NCBI GenBank assembly: GCA_030180135.1
Contig: CM058233.1
Span: forward strand, 27,003,615-27,067,614
Direction of reading: 5' to 3'
DNA: 64,000 bases
DNA from: Orychophragmus violaceus
Lineage: Eukaryota; Streptophyta; Magnoliopsida; Brassicales; Brassicaceae
Below are positions 55,776 to 64,000 of the stretch, piece after piece (within the stretch, counting starts at the first letter, position 1; each line of letters opens with the position of its first letter). The notes beneath the pieces are model-generated. The model searched no databases. It had not been told where the DNA came from and was given only the letters and a program-made list of their open reading frames with translations. The position numbers and the translations under genes were made by a program.

Positions 55776-58700
55776 ACTGGATCCTGCATACGAGAGAGGT
55801 GCATGGGATTTTGTAAACTCTGTGGCTGCGGATAGAGGAGAAAGACAGCTGGTAATTTGTCCTTGCAAGGACTGCCGCAATGTAGATCGTCATTTAGGGA
55901 GTGATGTAGTAGACCACCTTATAACAAGAGGGATGGATGAGGATTATAAGCTGCGTAAAGACTGGTACCATCATGGAGAAGTCATCTCAGTAGCTGAAGG
56001 TGAAAGGAGATCAAATGTGTGGAATGAAGAGATTATTTGGTTATATAGAGCTGCTGAGTATCTAGATGGAGACTTGTTTAGTCCGCCTGACTTCTGTGAG
56101 ATGGCAGAGGGGGAGGATAGGGAAGAAGATGAGTTCTTAGCTAAGCTAGCATATGCAGAGACACCACTGTATCCAAACTGCACACACCATAGCAAGCTGT
56201 CTGCCATTGTGTCACTATTCAGATTGAAGACCCAGAATGGATGGTCTGATAAGAGTTTCAATGATCTCCTAGAGACTTTGCCGAAGATGTTACCACAGGA
56301 TAACGTACTACATACCTCCTTATATGATGTGAAGAAGTTTTTAAAGTCCTTTGACATGGGTTATGAAAAGATTCACGCATGTATCAATGATTGATGTTTA
56401 TTCAGGAAGACATTGAAGAAGCTTGACAACTGTCCTAAGTGCAAAGCTTCTAGGTGGAAAGTCAATATGAGCACTGGTGAGGTGAAGAAAGGTGTCCCAC
56501 AGAAAGTTCTAAGGTACTTCCCAGTAATCCCAAGGCTGAAGAGGATGTTTAGGTCTGAGGAAATGGCCAAAAATCTTAGGTGGCATTTTACTAACAAGAG
56601 CAGGGATGGGAAACTCAGACATCCAGTAGATTCTGTGACATGGGAGCAGATGAATGATAGGTATCCTGCTTTTGCTGCAGAAGAAAGGAACCTTCGACTT
56701 GGACTTTCAACAGATGGGTTTAATCCGTTTAATATGAAGAACAGTATGTATAGTTGTTGGCCCGTGTTGCTGGTGAACTACAATTTGCCACCTCATCTTT
56801 GTATGAAGAAGGAGAATATCATGCTAACTTTGCTGATTCCCGGTCAACATCAACCTGGCAACGATATTGACGTCTACTTAGAACCCTTAATAGAGGATTT
56901 GAACCAGTTGTGGAGCATAGGAGAGCTAACATATTATGCCTTCAGTAAATCTTTGTTCACTCTAAAGGCCATGCTTCTCTGGACAATCTCAGACTTCCCT
57001 GCATATGGTAATTTAGCTGGATGCAAGGTGAAGGGAAAAATGGGATGTCCCTTGTGCAGGAAACACACTGACAGTAGGTGGCTGAAGTATAGTAGGAAGC
57101 ACGTGTATATGTCACATAGAAAGGGTTTGGCACCAATGCATAGGTTTCGGGTAAAGAAGGCTTGGTTTGATGGACACACTGAAAATGGCAAGAGAGCTAG
57201 GATATTATCTGGTCAATAAATTTCTCACCAATTGAGAAACTATAAGAACAACTTTGGAAAGGTTAAAGAATCTATGAAGAAGAGAAAAAGGACTGTTGTA
57301 GAAGAAACTGAGATTGACTCTGGCTCTAGTGAGTCTGAGGAAGAGGAAGAAACAGAAGTAGATGAAGAGGAAATGTCAAGATGGAAGAAAAGATCTGTAT
57401 TCTTCAAGTTGCCTTATTGGGAGGTATGTTAAAAGTTCAACTATTAAGTATGCATTCATTGAACAATAATCAGATTGGCTTGTCTAATTTTGGTTTGTTT
57501 ATTGTGTTTGTTACTTAGGAGCTCCCTGTGAGGCATAACTTGGATGTTATGCATATTGAGAGAAATGTGGATGCAAGCATTGTATCAACATTACTCCATT
57601 GTGGCAAGTCAAAGGATGGGCTTAATACTCGTAAAGATCTGGAACATTTGGGTATTAGGAAGGATCTGCATCCTAGCATCAAAGGAAAAAGGACATACCT
57701 TCCTGCAGCACCTTGGTCTTTTTCCAAGACTGAGAAGAAAGTGTTCTGCAAGCGACTATATGACTTTAAAGGGCCTGATGGATATTGTTCTAATATATCA
57801 AGGGGCGTTTCTTTGGAAGACAGTAAGGTATCTGGTCTTAAATCACATGACTACCATGTCCTGATGCAGCAGTTCCTACCAGTTGCTCTTAGAGGTTTAC
57901 TGCCTAAAGGTCCACAGATAGCAATTGCACGGTTATGTGCATTTTTCAACCGTTTGTGTCAAAGGGTGATTGATAGGGACCAAATTGCAGCAATGGAAGC
58001 ACAGGTTGTGGAAACTATATGCATGTTTGAGAGATTTTTTCCTCCCACCTTCTTTGATATCATGGTCCACTTGACTGTTCATCTAGGAAGAGAAGCTAGA
58101 TTAAGTGGACCAGTGCATTTCCGTTGGATGTACCCATTTGAAAGGTATACTTTCCACTATATCATACTTGTAATTCAATTACTTATTAATCTGGTATGAT
58201 AGTAATACATTTTTTACTATGTCTAGGTACATGAAGGTGCTCAAAGACTTTGTCAGAAACCCTGCCAGACCCGAGGGATGTATTGCTGAGTCCTATCTAG
58301 CAGAAGAATGCATGCAATTCTGTAGCGACTTTCTCAAAAGAACAACAAGTGTAGAGGAGAAACTGGACATGAATACGGATTATGAGAGTCAATCCATATT
58401 AGAGGGTCGTCCAATATCTGCAGCCACAACTGTTAATCTATCTGAGATGGAGACGAGAATACCCCACCTTGCAGTCATTCAGAATATGGATGTGGTTGAT
58501 CCATATGTGGAGTAAGTCTAAAGAATGTTTAAGATTTAATTAGTAATTGATTTGTTACGTATTTAGACTGATATCTTCTTTTTTTTCCTTTTACAAGCAT
58601 GCATCTACAACATCTACAAGTTTCCAATGCAAGATGCAGTCGTGATGCTACATATTTATGGAGTCTTCATACTCAGAAGTTTGCTTCCTGGTTGAAAGAA

Positions 58701-59384
58701 CAGGCAAGACTTATTAAACATTTTGGCTTTATGTTCTTATATTAATGTGCAAGGAGTTAAACTGTTACTTGTGAATATTGCTAGGTGCCCATCGACTCAG
58801 AAACTCATGATGAAACACTAAAGTGGTTGGCATATGGTCCACGCAGTAGTGCTAGATCATATACAGGTTACATTGTGAATGGTCAGCGGTTTCACACCCA
58901 ATCAGTCCATAAGGAAAGTCAAAACAGTGGCGTCTTTTATGAAGCAACTGCAATGTGTAGATCAAGTGCGAAAGACACATCTCAAGTTGCTGACCTTGTA
59001 TCTTACTATGGGAGAGTGGTAGACATCATCTTACTGGATTACAATGTGTTCTACGTAGCTCTCTTCCGATGTCAGTGGGCAGTGAGGGGTAATTGTGTTA
59101 AGGTGGAGGATGGGTACACACTGGTCAACTTGAATCAGTGTCAAGTTTCTTTCCTGAGGGATCCATATATATTGGCTTCACAGGCCAAGCAGGTTTTTTA
59201 CTCCAGAGAGGATGACACATCAAATTGGTATGTTGTGCTAAGAGGTTCTTCAAGGAGATACAGTGAGGAAGAGGAAGGAGATGAGATTGCAGAGATTGGA
59301 CCATTGCCGACAACTGTTGACTTTGACCTTGAAAATGAAGAAACTCAGAATGCCCGTAGTGATTGTGAAGGAATATATGTTTGA
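55776..59384 (+). pseudogene. tnpD-like CACTA transposase (TNP2 family), two nonsense codons
   Basis: Exons by reading: 55776-57423, 57519-58144, 58227-58511, 58598-58703, 58785-59384. The intron 58704-58784 has a GC donor (CAG|GCAAGA), the others GT-AG. Domains: Transpos_assoc zinc-binding (ICPCKDCRNV, WYHHGE); Transposase_21 with LGLSTDGFNPFNMKNSMYS (catalytic region), GQHQPGNDIDVYLEPLIEDL, GCKVKGKMGCPLC and LDVMHIERNV; DUF4218-like GPVHFRWMYPFERYMK across a splice; DUF4216-like VNLNQCQVSFLRDPYILASQ and QVFYSREDDTSNWYVVL. Stops at 56392-56394 and 57217-57219 are each a single in-frame change between conserved residues. The protein would cut the ends of the element together with TnpA. The start exon is not assigned. 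Confidence 0.9.
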
Positions 59385-59386
59385 TT

Positions 59387-59500
59387 GAATTGTGTGCTGA
59401 TTGAATTTTTGTGTGTGTGGCTGTTGTTTGAATTGTATGCTGATTGCATTTTTGTGTGTGTGGCTGTTGTTTGAATTGTGTGTTGATTGCATTGTTTTGC
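59387..59500 (+). repeat. 43-bp tandem repeat between tnpD and tnpA
   Basis: GAATTGTGTGCTGATTG-type units start at 59387, 59430 and 59473, 43 bp apart, with a (GT)n core, in the ~220-bp gap between the two genes. It could lie in the tnpD 3' UTR or the tnpA promoter. Confidence 0.88.
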
Positions 59501-59603
59501 CACGTTGTGTCTTTTTTTGGTTTTTTGGAACATGTATAGCAGTGTAGGCAATCACTCTGACAGTGTACTAATTAATTATGTTGTTTGTTTCAGGTGAGCT
59601 AAC

Positions 59604-62600
59604 ATGGTACGCAAGAAACACATTGCACAAAGGAAAAACCAGAAAGTCACTAAGGAGGTGCCGGCCAAAGGAGATACAGACGAGGTGGAACATTTGGGAG
59701 TTGTGTATTACCAAACACAAACCGAAGGGGAACAACAGCCAGAAGAACAAGCTCAGGATGTTGCAGAAGAACCAAAGGATGATGAGCATCAGCAAGATGA
59801 AGAACAAGCTCAGGCAGATGAAGGAGCAACACAGGCAGCACAATCTGAACAAGAAAACCACGATGACGGGATGGGAGGACTCAATGAAGAAACACAAAAT
59901 GAGAAAGAAGGAGAAGATGAGGAACCAGTCGTAGATGAAGAGCTTGAAGGTGAGATGGAGATGTGTGACCAGCCTGCAACTGGAGATCAACCAAAGAGTA
60001 AGAAACACAGAGGACCAACAAAGATGAAGAACATAGCCAAGGATCCAAATTTTAGAGAGAGAGTTGAGTTCACTGATATGGGAGATCCTGTTGGTGTGCG
60101 ATCAGTGAAATTATCATCATATCTTGGTCCTTTAGTTCGAGAACATGTTTCTGTCACAGTTGAAGATTGGAGAAAATTCAGTGAGGAAGTGAAAATTGTT
60201 CTGTGGAAATCTGTTCAGGTAAACTTTTCCTTTTTAATTAGCCTATGTGTCTTTTTGTTTATGAATGTTTGATTGTAAGCTTTGTGTTTTGTTGGTGTTT
60301 GAATACAGGTTAGGTTTGAACTCGATGAAGAGTACCAAAAGACTGCAGTGTTGAAGCAATTGGGATGTCTGTGGAGGGCTTCTAAATCACGACTAGTCAC
60401 ACAGTTGAGATGTAAAGCTACTACTAACCAAGAGAGGATGAAACTTAGACCGAAGAATGTCACACCAACAGATTGGCGCAAGTTTGTCAAACAAAAGACC
60501 AGCTCAACCTTTAAGGTATTGTCTTGCAATACACATGAGTTTCCATATTCAGTAATATCTTGCTAATATGATGGTGACAGGTTGTAAGTGATTCCTACAA
60601 AGAAAGGAGGAAGAAGCAAATACCTCACACTTGTATCCGTAGAGGGATGGTTAGACTAGCTGAAGACATGGTACAAACCATTTAGTTATTTCTGCTAATA
60701 CTACAATTGAGTGTAATGGCTTGTATCAATCATGACTTGTATTTTTACAGAAAAGAGAAAGTGGAGAGGCAAGTCAAGTGACTAGGCTGAAGGTGTGGGT
60801 CAAGTCAGGTACCAAAAAAAATGGTACACCAGTCAATACAGTTGCAACAGAGAAGTTTGTAAGTACACTAGTCAATACACTTAGTTCCTTGTCTGTTTTC
60901 CAGTTTTAGCATCTGATTACTGACATTACTCATTTGCAGAAAAAGGCAGCTGAGATCATTGACAATGAGCATGGCCCAGCAAATTTAATTGACCCTAGTA
61001 TGGACCAGCTTTCCCAACTATTAGGACCTGATAATCCAGGCCGTTTGAGGGCTATGGGCAGAAACATAGGGAAGACCAAGTTACATTGTTTTGAGATTAA
61101 GAAACATTTTATGGCTGATATGGAAGAGAAACAAAATCGATTGCAACACAAAGTGAAGGAGTTGGAAGATGAACTTACGAAGTTTAAACATGTAAGGCAT
61201 AACTTGGACTATGTTTTGATAAGATGAATGTTAATTTTACATATTGACTATGTTACTCTGTCTCAGTGCAAGGAACCTGAAATGGGAGAAAATTCAGCTG
61301 CTGCTAGAGCCAAAGTAAGTCAACAATACATTATGTTTATTCATGATATTTTTGAAATGTATATGTCTGACATTTTCCAATTGAACAATTTGCAGAGTGT
61401 TAACAAACGTGCTCATCCTAGGTGTGTGTTGGTAGACTGGTCGGGTTCTGATGCGAACGTCGCTGAGGGAAGAGTTTTGTCGATTGATCCAGAGGATGAT
61501 ATAAATGGCATCCCATTAGGCCCTCTAGCAGTTAAAGTGTTTGTGGACACTGCACTCAAGTTAGATGCCTTTCTCTGGAGACCTGCACCCGAGATGTATA
61601 ATGTTGAGCAAGCCGTTGGGGAGATGATTGCATGGCCTGCAAGTAATTGCGTCGTTCTAGACCATGGACTCCTTTCAGATGACATTCCTCTTATGGTAAT
61701 GCTTCTTCTTTAGAACAATGTATTATTTGTTTGCTTTGTTGATATCTGCTGGAATGTTAAACTTGACAGATTCAAAATGTTTTATGCATGTTTCTAATAG
61801 AGCCCAACACCCAATTCTGTGAACAAATGCAAACTTCTGAATTGGTGTGGAAATGATGAGGTAATTGCGGAAGGACGGTGGCAGTGTGAGGAACCAAAAG
61901 CATTGGTGAATGGTGTTCCTCTTGGACCCAATGCAGTGAAAGTGTTTGTTGATGTGGTACGTGAACCAGACACTTTCCTATGGAGGCCAACAGCAGAGAT
62001 GACCTCCATTTGAGACTCTTTGAAGACTTTTGTAGCATGGCCTGCAAATAAGTGTGTGTTTCAAGATGATAACTCTACATTTCAGAGATCTCCTCAACAG
62101 AAGCAAGCTTCAGCTGCGAAGACATCAAGTGCGAAAGCAGCATCAGCATCTCCTACGCAGAAAACTGCAACAGATGGGCCAAGTAATACATCACCAACAC
62201 AGACATCTCCCAAAAAGATTTCTCCAAAGCCTAGTCCTAAGAAACCACAGGCAGTCCACTCCCCTCTTAGAAGATCTCAGGTAATTTTCTTAATCCTTGA
62301 AGTGAATTTGCTGTTAGAGTTTGTTTATTCCAGGATATGAGAACCTTGGGTTGTCTTTTTTTTTTTGTAGCGTCTCGGTCCAAATGAAACTGGTAAGGAA
62401 AATCAGAAGTGCAGGCTGTTGTCAATTGCTGGGAAGAAACAGGTGGTTGCTGAGGGACGTTGGGCTTCAGACAATCCAGACCAAAAGGTTCATTTTGTTC
62501 CTTTGGGGCCTAATGCAGTTAGAGTTTGGGTTGATATAGTGAAGGTCGGTGGTGCAGCAGTTTGGAGGCCTTCGTCTGAAATCGAGTGCTGGGAGATGCA

Positions 62601-62646
62601 ATTGGTTCATCCATTGCATGGCCAAAGGAGAAAGTCATCTTGTGTT
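59604..62646 (+). pseudogene. tnpA-like protein (Ptta/En/Spm type) with three tandem ~65-residue domains
   Basis: Nine exons: 59604-60218, 60309-60515, 60581-60670, 60751-60858, 60940-61191, 61267-61314, 61396-61695, 61801-62280, 62371-~62646. Exons 1-8 are all multiples of three, so every intron is phase 0. N-terminal basic then very acidic, Q/E-rich region; middle with SVKLSSYLGPLVREHVSVTV and WRKFVKQK, as in plant Ptta/En/Spm transposon proteins (PF03004); coiled coil LQHKVKELEDELTKFKH (exon 5); then three repeats of a domain of the form C-x-L ... VAEGR ... PLGP.AVKVFVD ... LWRP.E ... WP, in exons 7, 8 and 9, probably the plant domain called DUF8039. The second repeat has a TGA (62011-62013). 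The third is frameshifted by one base near 62587. An S/P/K-rich linker separates repeats 2 and 3. Confidence 0.82.
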
Positions 62647-62809
62647 AAAGCTTATCAGGTTTCAAGTTTCATTGACTAAAACTATATGATGTGTTGTGTG
62701 TTAAGATTTGACTTATGTTTCGGATTGATAATGTGTTGTTGGTATGAAATATGTTTGATATTTTGTGTGTAATGAATTTGTGTTTCGAAACAGGTTTTGG
62801 AAAATGATC
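62647..62809 (+). other. tnpA 3' UTR
   Basis: AT/GT-rich sequence after the tnpA exon. No gene or terminator structure seen. Confidence 0.45.
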
Positions 62810-63210
62810 ATATATGCAATAGTATACGTATTAATATAAAAATGCCATCACAACAAATATAATGACATATATCTACATGTTATGATTTCCTCTGAAATAG
62901 CCCACTACAAGAGCTATAACTTTTAACACAAAAGATATGTTAATGCTATTACTAAGAATATTAGGGCATTGAAACAAAGCTATAACATATATTATAATGG
63001 CAAACAAAACTAAAGCTATGATAAGTTAACCAAATAATAGCATGAACAAACAATGCTATAATATATGTAAATTATTATAGCACGTACAAAAACGCTATCG
63101 TATCTGGCCTACCTATTATAACTGGGACAGACATAGCATTTTCAAAAACGCCATCATATACATACCATGGCGTTTTTCGTGTGCTAAGAATAGAGCTTTT
63201 TCTTGTAGTG
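62810..63210 (-). repeat. right TIR and subterminal GCTAT repeats of the CACTA element
   Basis: About a dozen GCTAT/ATAGC or closely related words in 400 bp, in both orientations (for example AGCTATAAC, AATGCTATAATAT, TTATAGCACG, ACGCTATCG). The terminus is TTTTTCTTGTAGTG. At 62903-62914 there is an inner CACTACAAGAGC pointing like the left TIR, so 62903-63210 looks like a 308-bp mini-element. Confidence 0.78.
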
Positions 63211-63213
63211 TTA

Positions 63214-64000
63214 GTGTTTTCAGTCACTAAATATGTTTGTGGCTATATACTTGGGATTATTCTATCTTGATAATTCAATAAAACATAGTTTTTTGTTAAT
63301 TATAAATATGTTATTAGTGTCCAAAATCAATAAAAAGGACATTTTCATCACACATTTAATAAATAAAACTTACAAAATAAAAATAACCGTTTTTCTTCTC
63401 TCCCTTGAAGTGAATCCAAAAGTGATCAACAAAAGACAGTTTTCTTCTTCCCCGATCGTGTGGGCCGTTGGCATTTGCCAGTGGCTCTTAACTCCTTTCA
63501 TTTTCTTTAGTTTCGTTCTTCTCAATAATCTCTATGAATGTCAGTTCCTTTAACTGGACAATCGTCCATTGCCTTTTCTTCTTCATGGTGATGTTTACAA
63601 TGATGACTGAGATTACTCTAAAGAAAATTGAGTATTCTTCCTTCAATCTATTGGTGCAGTTTATGTTTTATGTGGAGTCATCTGTAAATATGAAATCAAG
63701 GGAAGTTTTTACGTCCGATGATTGGTGTCTTGTCGTCATCAACGGCTGTGTTCCGGAGAGTTCCGCGGTTTTGTCTCTACTGGATATATTTTCTGGTGGA
63801 TCATTTGTTCTCGATTTCAGTTTGGACAAAACTTAACGGTTTTGTTTTACAAACCGCAACCTTGGAAACCTCCATGGAAATATGGGCAACATCGTGTTAT
63901 CATCAAAGATGACATCATTAGTTTGGATGGTGAAACATTTATTAACGAAAGCTGACAATTTGGAGTGCAAAAATACGACACATCAAGCAGTTTAATCTTC
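63214..64000. other. unassigned flank
   Basis: Open stretches at 63233-63553, 63534-63836 and 63722-63955 overlap in different frames. The last reads FYKPQPWKPPWKYGQHRVII, which is reminiscent of a real protein, but I cannot name it, and it runs into stops. It could be a fragment of a further element or an old gene. Confidence 0.35.

Larger units (their letters stand above)
54715..63210 (+). mobile_element. complete CACTA (En/Spm-type) DNA transposon
   Basis: 8496 bp with termini CACTACAAAAATTATC (left) and, complemented, CACTACAAGAAAAAGC (right), and the 3-bp target duplication TTA on both sides (54712-54714, 63211-63213). It holds both expected genes in the same orientation: tnpD-like transposase then tnpA-like. 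Subterminal ATAGC/GCTAT repeats occur at both ends. Nonsense codons and a frameshift make it probably non-autonomous. Confidence 0.96.

Noticed and set aside
55971..56357. 128-codon minus-strand frame across tnpD
   Set aside because: A shadow of the transposase coding strand; the plus strand has clear domain motifs.
59568..60008. 146-codon minus-strand hydrophobic frame over tnpA exon 1
   Set aside because: It is the complement of the acidic, Q/E-rich tnpA exon, which gives phenylalanine/leucine-rich antisense.
63722..63955. Possible exon reading FYKPQPWKPPWKYGQHRVII
   Set aside because: I cannot match it to a family, overlapping frames compete and the window ends soon after, so it is left as unassigned.

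Overview
This window is plant nuclear DNA, most likely pericentromeric or other heterochromatin of a Brassicaceae species. The element types point there: Athila-like Ty3/gypsy pol, a Brassicaceae-type LINE ORF1, Tnt1-like Ty1/copia families and an En/Spm-type CACTA element. No species can be named. I find no host gene I can support. Nearly all the sequence is transposable elements, often nested, so 'gene' below usually means an element gene or its remains.

Layout. 1-2436: 3' part of a plus-strand copia (copia-1) ending in its LTR. 2437-2705 and 9561-9927: an Athila-like integrase/pol fragment split by a complete minus-strand copia (copia-2, 2706-9560, TSD GAACT). 10158-14960: a LINE whose 5' piece is inverted relative to its ORF2. 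14970-16960: decayed minus-strand copia gag-protease. 17573-22550: a 5-kb non-coding region with inverted ends, packed with 20-bp dyads of the form CAGAC-N10-GTCTG. 23100-27040: a tRNA-like module, a hairpin, a SINE with a 14-bp TSD and two related TIR elements with tandem repeats. 27440-34391: retroposon-like sequence ending in poly(A), split by a full-length copia (copia-4, 28453-33743, TSD GCCTC). 34690-45650: a Mutator-like element with long inverted ends and a decayed coiled-coil gene, split by the youngest element, copia-3 (37305-45118, TSD AGACG, LTRs differing at two sites by eye). 45790-47280: decayed gypsy gag on the minus strand. 47281-49563: LTR-like non-coding DNA. 49569-54274: a complete LTR element without coding capacity (TSD ACTCC). 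54715-63210: a complete 8.5-kb CACTA transposon (TSD TTA) with tnpD-like and tnpA-like genes. 63214-64000: unassigned flank.

How the parts work together. Four complete insertions have exact or likely target duplications, which gives a nesting order. Copia-2 has near-identical LTRs and an intact gag but a wrecked pol, so it probably moved using enzymes supplied by relatives. The non-coding LTR element also depends on a partner. The CACTA element holds both genes expected of an autonomous copy, but tnpD has two nonsense codons and tnpA has one nonsense codon and one frameshift.

Most unusual signals. (1) Pairs of 14-bp near-palindromes related to GTGTCGATCGACAC with a fixed 7-bp spacer (21-bp period), found nine times between 2 and 9.3 kb plus one 22-bp-period pair at 10.1 kb; one pair sits in a short insertion inside integrase coding sequence. 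(2) The fixed-geometry CAGAC-N10-GTCTG dyads at 17.7-22.4 kb.
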